Origin: Lycocorax pyrrhopterus obiensis
Taxonomy: Eukaryota > Chordata > Aves > Passeriformes > Paradisaeidae
DNA length: 64,000 nt
NCBI GenBank assembly: GCA_014706295.1
Contig: JACSVZ010000004.1
Coordinates: 85,505,047 to 85,569,046, forward strand
Reading direction: 5' to 3'
Made by a program: the position numbers and the translations under genes. Below are positions 35,970 to 47,400 of this stretch, piece by piece. How positions within the stretch are numbered: position 1 is the stretch's first letter; every line of letters starts with the position of its first letter. The notes under the pieces were generated by a model that was given only the letters and a program-made list of their open reading frames with translations, was not told where the DNA came from and did no database searches.

Positions 35970-36705
35970 TGTAGTGGGTTGGCACTAGCTGGATGCCAGG
36001 CACCCACCAAAGCCTCTCTGTCACTCCCCTCTGCAACTGGACGCGGGAGAGAAAATGTAATGAAAGGTTTATGAGTTGAAATAAAAACTGGGAGAGAAAT
36101 CACTCACCAAATACTGTCAAGGGCAAAACAGACTCAGTTTGGGGATATTAATTGAATTTATTACCAACAAAATCAGCAGGATAATGAGAAGCAAAATAAG
36201 TCTTAAAAAGACACCTTCCCCACCGCAACCCCCCATATCCTTCCCAGCTCTGCCTCCTCCCAGGGTGCAGGGAGACAGGGAACGGAGGTTACAGTCAGTT
36301 CACCACAGGTTGTTTCTGCTGCTGCTCAGGGAGAGGAGTCCTTCCCCTGCTCCAGCGTGGGGTCCCTCCCACAGGAGACAGTCCTCCACAAACTTCTCTG
36401 ACGTGAGTCCATCCCATGGCAGCAGTTCTCCACAAACTGCTCCAACGTGGATCACTTTTCCCCAGGGTGTAGTCCTTCAGGCCTGCTCCAGCATGGGCTC
36501 CTCTCTCCATGGGTCTGCAGGTCCCTGCCAAGAGCCTGCTCCAGCACAGGCCTCCCGTGGGGTCACAGCCTTTGCCAGTGGTGGTTCTGTCCCAGAGCTG
36601 GCTGTCATTGGCTCTGATGAACACGGGGGAATCTTCTGGCAGCTTCTCACAGAAGCCTCCCCTGTACCCCCGCCACTATCAAAAGTTGGCCACACAAACC
36701 CAATA
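35970..36705 (-). mobile_element. Solo LTR with internal deletion, same family as 8239
   Basis: It starts TGTAGTGGGTTGGCACTAGC and ends near cacacaaacccaata, closely parallel to the LTR at 8239 (shared caggcacccaccaaagcctc, caggagacagtcctccac-type units, gggctcctctctccatgggt). AATAAA on the minus strand is at 36162-36157. Around 36571-36595 it jumps to the distal end, so about 300 bases, including the TATA-like box, are missing. The 194- and 146-codon frames overlapping it are chance frames of GC-rich LTR sequence. Confidence 0.85.
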
Positions 36706-36729
36706 GAACAGTTACATGGGTAGGGAGGG

Positions 36730-37115
36730 AAGTGGATAGAGAACTGGCTGGATGGCAGATCCCAGAGGGTTGTGATCAGGGGCACGGGGTCTAGTTGGAG
36801 GCCTGTCACTGATGGTGTGTGCCAAGGTTCAGTACTGAGCCCAGTATTGTTTAAGTTATTAATCAGAGACTTGAATGAAGGAGCAGAGGCCTCCTCAGCA
36901 AGTTTGCTTCCGACCACTACCCCAGAGGGCTGTGCAGCCCTTCAGAAGGACCTTGACAAGCTGGAGAGATGGGCAGAGAAGAACTGTCTGAAACTCAACA
37001 GAGGCAATGCAGGGTCCTGCACCTGGGGAAGAATAATGCCAGGCACCAGCACAGGCTGGGGGCCAACTTGCTGGAAAGCAGCTCTGTGGAGAAGGACGTG
37101 AGGGTCCTCTAAAAG
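36730..37115 (+). mobile_element. CR1 LINE reverse-transcriptase fragment, plus strand
   Basis: The translation gives WIENWLDGRSQRVV, then GVCQGSVLSPVLF (the CR1 QGSVLGP.LF motif), and later LQKDLDKLERWAEKNCLKLN. The catalytic FADD segment between them is lost, and further damage follows. It ends near gagaaggacgtgagggtcct. This is a dead CR1 fragment, in sense orientation to KHDRBS2. Confidence 0.9.
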
Positions 37116-37231
37116 CTAAAGTCTTGGTGGCAGCTTACGAAACAGGCAATAGGCATGACAGATTGAGATGTGTAATTTATACAGAAATGAAGAGTACTTG
37201 AGTAGGTCTGCTGCTATTGAGGCAATAAATA
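37116..37231. other. Short spacer between two CR1 fragments
   Basis: About 115 bases of unassigned AT-rich sequence; possibly decayed CR1. Confidence 0.4.
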
Positions 37232-37389
37232 ATAGAATCATAGAATCATAGAATGGTTTGAGTTGGAAGGGACCTTACAGATCATCTAGTTCCAACCCCC
37301 CTGCCATGGGCAGGGACACCTTTCACTAGACCAGGTTGCTCAAAGCCCCATCCAATCTGGCCTTCAACACTTGTAGGGATGGGGCAACT
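37232..37389 (-). mobile_element. CR1 LINE 3' end fragment, minus strand
   Basis: A classic reversed CR1 tail with two copies of the tagaatcata octamer unit, then gaatggtttgagttggaagg, ccctgccatgggcagggaca and aggttgctcaaagccccatc, stopping at gggatggggca. It is well preserved. Confidence 0.96.
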
Positions 37390-40300
37390 CAACTGGACAA
37401 AGCCAGTGTTCAGCACAGTATATTTTGATCTGAGCATCCAGACTTTAGCTCTCAAGATTAAAGCTAAATATTGGAAGGGTGCTTAATCCAAATCTAAGCC
37501 AAAATCACTGATGCTTTGAGATCCTGTTTTGGAGGGCATTTGACTCTGGATCTGTATTTTTTCTTTATGAATCAGAAGGTAGTAATGAACTGGCAGTAAT
37601 ATTTTTCTTTACATTTTTTAGAAGCTATGGTGAGCCTTACTAAGAGGTCTGATGTGAGTTTTGAAGTGATTTATCACTTGTTCCCTTACACCAGCAGGAA
37701 AGAATTACCAAAACAGAATACATTTAGGACTAAAATACACATTGCTTTTATATTTACCTCCACTTGGATTTTTACTCTTGGATAAAAAAGAGGACTTTTG
37801 CACAGAAAGCTACTCATCTTAATATGAATACTTAGATGAGCTTCTTGCTTTTACAAACAAATATATAATTTGTTTGCAAGAAACAGGCCGGTCTGTCGAG
37901 ACACTGTGAAGCTGGTACAGCTCCTAGGTCTAGGACAGCCAGATTAAAGAGCAATTTTAAATGCAAATATTCTCTCTCGCCTCTCATTTCACTGATCAAA
38001 CCAGCTAAAGGCAGATTCTTGTTATCTTCTGGCATAAGTGGAGAGCAGTGCTTTTACAAAGTCACTGGAAAAGAACCACACAATAAGAAAGATTTTGCTT
38101 TTAATGTCGTGCTGTTCTTCCTCTCATTTCAAATTATTTATTATGAAAGCAAATGCCACATTAAACTGTTTATTCTAAGACCAGTGGTTATTTACATTTT
38201 TCAATAGTTTTCAAACAAACTGAAACATCTATGCTCATGCTTATTCAGTGCCAACCTAGACAATGAAAAGACTGACAATAAGAGGCATTTTGTCACACTT
38301 TAAGATTTTTTAAAGAATTATCAACATTTACACGTGACTGTGATCCACAAAATTGCAGTTGTGGGGGCTTTGCTTAATAATTTAAATGGGAATTCTTAGG
38401 GCTTCTAAATCCATTGTGTCTGACATTCCTGGATGTAGATGGAAACTGTACATAAAGACCTAAACTTCCTATTCATGGCACGTTTGCTCCTGTGTTACTG
38501 CTTTAATAAATATGTTAAAGTGAGCAATGGGTATTTTTGAAGCCCATTCCTATAATCACAGTAGGACATTGTCAATGAGAGTGAAGCCTGGACAACTAAG
38601 AAGACTTTAAGGTTTTTCCAAACCTTAAAATAGTGAAATGTATTGGATATAATAATAGGTAACAGGGATTGCTTTCTTTTTCTTTTTTTTTTTTTTCTAA
38701 ACTGGTATTTTCAAGCTTTAAATGTAGCACTTACCTATTTCTGTGCCTTTTCTGGGTGAGAAAAAACAATCAATGAAGAGTGTACTGAGACTAACGATCA
38801 TTTGAATAAAGCTGGAATTATAGACATGGGAATCTGCATGGCTGAACAACATATTGATTAAATATGATTGATTACCTATTTATGCCCAAGGCACTTAGAA
38901 AAAGAGCTAAGCTCTGTTCAGCTTGTATCTGCTGTGACTTGAAAAATCAAATTTTATTTTTAGTACAATGGCGATAAACAGGATAATGTTTATATTATCT
39001 GAATGACCCTGTTGAGGTTAAGAAGGATGCTGTGCATGGCAGCCTAATGAAGTTATAGTGGATTTATTCAGATTTTGGAGAATTTTGTCCATGAAAAGTA
39101 TAAATATATTTATTGTGAAAAAATCCAGAGACATAAATCCAGAGTTAAAGTAATGGCAAGTTTTTAATGTTTTTCTAAGAGCAGAATCCACAGTCAGCAC
39201 TAAATCTTCGGTGTCTGGGAACTTGCAGTTCTAGAGTTTTTTGCTTACCTGTGCAAACTGAAGTTTGGGTCTTATTCTGAAAGATCTTAGTCCGAATAAA
39301 TAAGGCTTACCTCATGAAACCAGAAGAACTGTCCTGAGAGCAGTGCAGCAATAAAAGTGAATACTGCTTTCACACTCATCGCTGCTCTGAAATTCTCACA
39401 TACTGGCAATGTGGTCTAAATCAGACTTTATTATATTATTTTCTTGATTTGAATTGTTTTGATTCAATTGTCATAATCATAGTTATTCAATGGACTAAAC
39501 ACTAATAAAATACATAAAACCCTTACATCTATGTATTAATGTTGCAGAAATATTTTTTGTGGAGGATAAGTTCTTCTGTCATCCCCTTCATGCTGTCCTT
39601 ACTTGGCAGAAATAATTCTCTCCTTGACATGAGTTACCAAGTTTTCAGATGAAAATTATTTTCTATGCTAGACAGAGTATAAAGGAAAATGCTGATGCAG
39701 CTGTACATGTTTTAGTATTATAAATGATGTTAATCCAAGTACAATGTAATAAATATTTATATTTGTTATATAGAGATCTAAGTGAAGGGCATCTCTCAAT
39801 TGATGATCCAGCCTGCATATGGTCCTTAAATATTCATAGTGTATGCGGTTGTATTCATAAGATCCTACATAAAAAATATATGCAGTGTTATCCACAGAGC
39901 CAAATTTGTCTGCATCATGCAGTGCACCATTTGATCATTGAACAATGTGATTGTTCAGGAGCCTGTTACCAAAAATACATGTCTGCTGTCAGTTAGCTCA
40001 GTCACAACTTGTCTCTTGGGTATTTATCTGGTAGAGAACAGTCTAGATTGGTACAAAATAGCTCTACAGGCATTTGCAGGCTAAACATGATCAGGTGACT
40101 TTATCTCCATCCATGTTATCCTTTCCCAACAGACTGCAAAGCAAAAAATAATTTTTTTTAAAAAAGTTTCTTAACCAGATCCAGTCCACTGACGTACTAA
40201 AAAACTAAATAATTTTGGACTTCAAGGTTCATCAGTTCCAGGGGAGACAGACACATCTGCACTCAGTAAGTGCAGAGACTTCAGCTGTGCCAGACAAGTA

Positions 40301-41410
40301 CAGAAGCCTTGAGTTCTGTTTTTGGGAAGGGCTCTGGAGAGTAAGAGGCCATGGCACTTAACAGTATCACACCAGCATTGCCTTCAGCATACTAGTTGTA
40401 CTTGTGTTTTTCAGTCTAGTCTTTTGGTGAACTCAGATTAGTGACTTTTTATTAAAGTAGATATACAGAGTGCTCTTTATATCAATAGATTCCATGTACA
40501 GATGACAGAGAACTTCTAGTTTGTGTATTATGATTATTTATTAAGAATTTGCATTGTAGCTAAAATTTGAGCTTGATTAATGTAGTAAAATGCACAGTTT
40601 AGGAACTGTTTCATGTTAATTGAAAACTTACATGGGTTGTTCGAAAATAGTATTTGAGTTTTACTGGAATTTTAGGGCCATGTATTTGAAAACCACTTCC
40701 TACTGCTGGAAGAGTTCATCTGTTTTTCTCGTCGGTACATTTGTGATATTGTCATCTTGCAAAAAATACTTGTGCGTGAAACTGTAGAGATACGTATTTA
40801 GCAATTGCACTTAAAATAAGATACAAATATTACAGACCACAGTTCAGTTTCATTCACTGGCTGATGGCCCTTCTAGCTAGTTGCCTATATCCGTACACTT
40901 ATTGCTTACTCGGGATAATGGAAGAAGGGGAAATGTGTCTGGTAAAATAAAAGGCCTGAAAAGAAGCCTTATACGCCCGTATACGCTTTTTTTCCCTCAT
41001 TTTATTCGTTACATTTGCAGCTCTGAATTTCAGTTATACATAGGAAGAAAAAGGTTTGTTCTGCATGAATTATCTCATGGATTGGGCACAAAAACACCTC
41101 TCTAGCAATATGCCTGTTCTTTCTGAGTATTTAAGGAAGGCTCAAGTATATATGTGAGCTTTTATTTTCATAGATCTAGGAATGTATGTATACCCTGAGT
41201 GTATATTGTTATAGACAAAGCTGACTCAAGCTGTGCCTGGAACACAGGATATCTGCTGATACACAGCAGCCTCTTCCCCAGCAGCAGCATGTGAGTGAGT
41301 GTCCTGTTATCTAGTGCTTTTGGAAGGAGGAGGTTTGACTCTCCAACTGTCCTGGTGTATCTGGTAAATCTTTGTGTGGATATAGATATGTGCTAACACT
41401 CTGATACAGA
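37390..41410. other. Downstream intron, unique AT-rich sequence
   Basis: No exon, RNA gene or transposon recognised. There is a T-rich run at about 38680-38697. Short frames show no motifs. Confidence 0.5.
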
Positions 41411-41416
41411 TATGTA

Positions 41417-41461
<45 letters not shown>
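41411..41461. repeat. (AT)n microsatellite
   Basis: TATG-containing units lead into a long uninterrupted TA run of roughly 18 units. Confidence 0.97.
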
Positions 41462-41466
<5 letters not shown>

Positions 41467-44220
41467 CTGTAGCTACATCACAGAAAAATATGGTCCATTT
41501 CTTCCAGCCCATCTGTTTATAACAACTTGATGCTGCACAGAGCTCCTCTACAGCAAGCAACCCGCATGAGGAGCTGTGTAAGGAATCAGTCTGAAGGATC
41601 AGCAACATAAAATTTAAAGCATTTTTCTTCTTTCCTAACAATACAATTTGGGGGGAAAATGTAAATATAGAAAGGAAAAAAAAATACAAGCAAGTGTCCT
41701 AAAGGAATAAGTTAAAAGAATAGTTTTACTTGTGCAATCAGATGGACTGGATGAAGGACACTCTTCCTTTTATTTAGCAATGGTGGTAATAAAGTGACTG
41801 GAATATTCATAGAAATACCTCTGTCATATAGGTACACCAATGTACTTCTCAAATATGCTCATTTTTAAAACAATTTGATCAGTCATATTTTATCAAAGGT
41901 GCCAACTTAGTGTAGCTCTTTAAACTGCAGCAAAAATGTTGTGAAAATTGATTTTGTTATGAAACACAGTACCTTGAGTTTGACCTACAGGGCTCTTAGA
42001 GAGTGCAGCAATCGCTAGAAGAGGGAGATGCAGTATAAAAGCTCCAAGACAATAAAGTAAAAAGACTAGAGATGAAAATGGTCTTTCTCCATACTGACCT
42101 GTTTTTTTAATTATGAAATTATGGTTGCCTGCATTTTAATAACTTTTACAATCACTGTAAGTGCTGTTACTCGTAGATACCTGCTGCTGTTTTGTAGCTC
42201 TTGTTATGGCGTAAAAATCTGTGGAGTGCCGCATGTGAAATCATAGAGTGCAGTGGGGCTTTTATATTATTAAAATTATGTAAGTAAGTGAAATTATATA
42301 AGTGAATGCTTCTTAAATAGCAGGATCGTAAGAACACAAGGACCCAAGCATGACCCTGTACTACTTTATGCAGTAACATCAAACTGTATTTAAATATTTC
42401 TTAAAATCAGTATATCTGTGCAAGTGGAGTACATAACATTATGTGTAAGTTCCTAACAAGGTGTTTGAGTTGTAGCTTTGGTGTTCATACTATCCTCCAA
42501 CTCCTTCTGGGCCAGTTACCGAGGTTCTGTAATGAAGATATTAATAAATCATTAGATAATATACTAACATGAATTCTTTTCATCACGCAGTGTCTGTCAG
42601 ATGCAATTTAAGTCTAAATGGGGATACAGAACCTAAAGCTTAGAAGCTCCATATTGTGTTATCTTCTATTTGGACTTTCCAGTCCCTTAATATTGTCTCT
42701 AACTGTACAGTCTTGCGACTTCTGACATCCAAATTTTTAGAAAGCTGAAGTGAAAAGAAAAAAATCAAATAACCAGATATACCAAAACTGAGTCTTATTT
42801 GGGGCAAATATATAAAATAATGTACTATACTGAAGTATTTTAATATTTATTTTCATATTTTAGTTTCTTTTACTATGTATGAGTATCGCACTACTTTTCC
42901 CAGTTCCTTTTCTCAGTTCTTTGTTTTCTCCCCAGAAAACCTCAAAAAATTATGTTATTAACACTACTTACTAATCTTTCTGAGGCCTAAACTGTAAAAC
43001 AAGCAAGTATACATTTGAGCAGTGCCTATTTGGGTATTGTAAAAATAAATTGTCCAAGTCTGATGCTGCACCATTTTACTCAAGATTGAGCTCTACAATG
43101 TCATGTAGCCCAAGACTTGTCTTTGTTAGGACTTTGCATGTGTGTACCACTCCTCACACATGCTGCAGCAGGAAGTTTTCTGAAAAAATAATGTATTTAA
43201 AAGAAAATACATTGGAATTCAGACTGTATTTCTTTCTGTTTTATCCACCAGTTGCCATCAATCATTCAACTTTTTTGGACAAACACTTCTTGCAAAATTT
43301 AACTGACATGCAGAATTAAGGTATATTAAGATTTGAAACAAATCTTATTTTAAGACTAGATAGTTCCCTCTGTATTACCTGTTCGCAAAAAAAAATTCAG
43401 AATTAGTCTTGCTTTGCTTTTCTTGCCAAAACTGTTCATATATGTGAAAGCTTAACAGGTTATTTTGATTTTATTTAGCTATAAATAACAGTGAAAGAAT
43501 AAGTGCTTATAAATGAAAATTAGTTTTGGAAATTGAAGTTTCTGAGTACTTTGACACAACTGCACCAGTCACACAGATGATATGAAAATAAAGAAAAAAC
43601 ATTATAAACAAATACAGGTAAATCAAGTTTGTGTAAATCAGGCTGTAGAGGAGATGCAAATGGGACCTGTGTTTCATTGCTAGTTAAATTTTGCCAAATT
43701 AAAGTGTGGACACTGCAGCTCATAGAATGAGAAAAATAAAAATAAAAAAACAGAGAATCACTGAAATGCAGTTTTTGAGCCTGAGTGCATCTATCAAATA
43801 AATTAGAAGCAGAAGAACTTTGGTCATTTTTCACTTTCCTTGAACAGCCATTTTACTTTCTTGCAAGGCCACCCTTCATGCAAACACTCTAAACAAATAA
43901 ATCCAAAAAGCCATTTAGAGCTTTTCTAACTTATTACTCTTGAGGTGCCTATTACACGTTGCCATTTTGTAAAAAGCAACAAAAGTGGCTTGTGTGTGCT
44001 AAACATAGCACAAGCAGGGAAAAAAAGGTAATTTTAATTCTGTTTTATTCATTTCACTCAGGTTTCAGTTGTTGTTTTCTAAGGGGTAAAAAGTCTCCCA
44101 TGAAAGTGATTTCTCTTGTATTTGCATCGTCTTACTGTGTATAGTTGTGATGTATATTTACAAGTGAGGTTACTACATTTGTAGCTGTGGCCAAGAACTC
44201 TGTGGCTGAATCAGTGCTTA
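41462..44220. other. Downstream intron, unique AT-rich sequence
   Basis: Nothing recognisable; open frames are under 105 codons and lack motifs. Confidence 0.5.
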
Positions 44221-44408
44221 GAGTCATAGAATGATAGAATCATTACGGTTGGAAAAGACCTCCAAGGTCATCGAATCCAATCTTTGACCGAACGCCACCT
44301 GGTCAATTGAATCATGGCATTAAGTGCCACGTTCAGCCATGTCTTGAACACTTCCAGGGATGTTGACTCCCCCACTTCCCTGAGCAGCCCCTTGACAACC
44401 CTTTCATT
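44221..44408 (-). mobile_element. CR1 LINE 3' end, divergent subfamily, minus strand
   Basis: It starts agtcatagaatgatagaatc, then ggttggaaaagacctccaag and tcatcgaatccaa, and continues through cacttccagggatgttgact and cccccacttccctgagcagc. The ggaaaagacct and accgaacgccacctg-type wording marks a different CR1 subfamily from the copies at 25679 and 37232. Confidence 0.92.
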
Positions 44409-47400
44409 ATGTGAACTGTTTCTGTTTCCATGCACAGTGAAGTATGAAGGGAAGTGAAAGTGTTTTCCTTGGGCAGAATCTGTTGCAGTCCAGTGTTGTG
44501 GTATCCCCTTGAGCAGGGAGCATCAGGAATGAAGCAGAGGAAAAACTGAAGGTCAGTGTGTCACATCTTGGATGAATGAAATCCTGGATTAAAAAAAGAG
44601 TGAAGGGACTACTTTTATTCTACTCCTCTGGATTCTTTTTAAAAGACTCAGTCTCTTGCAGAATGCCTACAGAAGTAACGTGCATACCTCTCCACTACAG
44701 CAGGCTGAGTTCTGGGAGCAGGACTTGCCTTCCTGCAACGCAAACAATGGCACCTAAGTCTTGCAGAGGATCAAGGTTCATTCAGTGCTCTTTTGTCATC
44801 CTTTCCGAGAGGACAGCTGAAAGGTACTAAACAGTACAGCACTGTGGGTACCATTCTTAATTGTCTTAAGTTTTCTTGTATATCTTTCAAGAAAGTACAT
44901 CCGTCTTGGATGTAATAAATTCCTGTATGTTTCCTTTGTTTATACAGGATCCAATAATTTAAGATCCTAAATTACACTAAATTTGCAAACAAAGTAGGCT
45001 TTTAAGTCCTTAAATTACTTCTGAACAGAGGACTTCAATTCTAAATAACTTAGATTATTTTTTACACACTATTCATTTTGTAGAAAACTCACAGGGGAGT
45101 GGGGGGGAAATTATTTTAGCACTTTAAAAAAAAAATCCTACCTGTCTGTTTTGACAAAGTCTATGACCTTTCTAGGAGGAAGGTAGACTACAGTATGGCA
45201 AAGAGGCAATACTGTTTTGATAGTCCTTGACTGAATGAGGATGTTGTTGAGGTGAAATTCAATTTTGAAAGGCTTTTGAAGGCCCTACTTTGTTTCCTCA
45301 GGACCTCAGTAGTTGTGTACAGAGTACACAGTGATTTGTTGTTTGTGTTGGAGGAAGGGAATTGGTACAAAGAGCTAAGCTTCCACTCTGTTTGGAAAAT
45401 GCCAGCTGACCCATCCTTGATCAGGATATTGGAGGATAAGCAAACAGGTCACTGAATAAAGTCTGAGAAACTGTTTAGCGTTCTGTAGAGCAGAAATAAT
45501 TAATGAATGCTGAAAGCTGTCAAAATAAACTTCCCAGCTTCAGTAACATGAGGCTTTTCCCTCCCTATTTGGGGGATAATCTCATTGAACGTTTTCTTTA
45601 GAGCTGTGTATCTGTGTTGCCACAGTAAGTATGAGTGCACAAATTTGTATGACTTAGGTGTTGAGTAGCTGTGATATAAAACTAGAATATTATTTTGGAG
45701 AGGAAATTATCTTCAAGAATTTTTCATATATTTTTCATCCTCTCAAAATGATGCCTGCTGACATAATAATTTGTTTTGTAAAGAACACTGTAGCTCTTCT
45801 AAAGGTGCTGGTCAATTTTACACTGTAAGCTTCATTACTGTAGGTTGTATTCTTGAACTGTCCTGAGATTTGCTGACCTTCTTAGAAAAATAAAATGAAA
45901 AATCCAAGGATATAGTTTGTTTCTAAGTTCAAAGCATTATGAACCTAATGCTTATTTGTTTCTTGACATCTGCCTGATGCAGCCTAGAACTTTATGGTTG
46001 CTTTATAATTTCCTTATTAAGGAAAAGAAACATGAAAGTCATTGTAAAAAATTCGGAAAAGAGAGAAAATGTTGCTGTAGCCTACTTCATCCACTGAGAG
46101 GAAGAGAATATAGAGGTAAAGAAAATGAACACGAAATTAACAAAACCAGCAGGATTCTCAGGGTTGTTGTCTAATCATCATAGTGCTTAAGATTATATTT
46201 ATATATATTATCTACTTGGGTCTTGGAGATAAGGATAGTCACATTTTATGTTGGTCATGCAAGTCTGATTTCATCTCCTGAGTGGAGTTCAGAAGTGTAA
46301 ACAATGTAATAAGGCAAAAAAATCCATTAATTACTCACTGTTAATCCAAAGTGGTTATTCTGAAAAAAATAAGAAAAGTGAGAACAATTGTATTTCTAGC
46401 TATTTCCAAGAAAATTACTGCTGGGTGGGCTGAAGCAGGCTTTGGTACCCTGAGATGCTTCTAGTTGGGCCACCTAGCAAATGATCAAGAATGTTGCTAT
46501 GTCATCTTATTCTTCTCAGCGATAGGCTTAAAAACCTTAAGAACATCTGGGAGCAGCAGTAACAATTTTCAAGCCTGATGCAATCAATAAGGAGTTAATG
46601 TGAAGCAGATACTTTTTTTTCCAAGGATGGAATTAGAAAAACAGTGGGATGAAGCTCCAAGATGTTGCTGATGTTACTCTGGTAGGTAGCTGGAGGTCAA
46701 GAGAAGGGGGGAATCTCTTTTACTTCACATAGGCCGAGGCTGCAATAGAAGCCATAAGCTTCAAAGTAACATTTCAATATGTGCCAAGCAGGAAGGGACT
46801 TGTCTCAGGACTGTGGTGCAACCTGCTCTTTCAACAAGATTTTTGAGTAGACTCAGTTAACAAGGGCAGGGTATTTCTGTCAGACAAAGCAGAAAATGTA
46901 ATAATTGCTGAAATGTTAGTACAATCCAGCTGTAATGACTTGATTTATTTATTTTAATTGGTACAGTTGCTTCCAGGATTTTAGATTAGCAGTTTAGATT
47001 CAAATATGCCTAAAGCAAATCACAAAAGACAAATTGACTTTGGATTTGAGTTGCTTGCCCTTTATAGTCCTTGGAGGAGTACAAATACAGATAAATGCCC
47101 AACAAAAAGCCTTGTTTAAATTTTATTAAGCAGCTGTTGAAGACACAGGAGCTGTCCTTTACCAGTCCTGGAGAAAAAAACTCATCACGGGTAATCTTTC
47201 AACTAAGAGGCTTATTGAGCAAAACAGGAATGTAAAGATTATTCCAAAAGGTGCTGGTCACTGTCTGAGTTGCCCTTGTGATTTACAGCCACAATACAAT
47301 TCCCTGCATGAATTTCAGGACATAACAATCTGTCAGTTCTCAAAGCTATAAAGTCATCCCTTGGAGATAACTGAGCCAGTCTCACAGTGATGATCATTTC

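Noticed and set aside
4458..36705. Complete endogenous retrovirus with internal genes
   Set aside because: Only solo or partial LTRs were seen; no gag, pol or env sequence lies between or beside them.
36139..36723. 194-codon plus-strand open frame
   Set aside because: It lies inside the solo LTR at 35970-36705; proline/serine-rich product of GC-rich LTR repeats.
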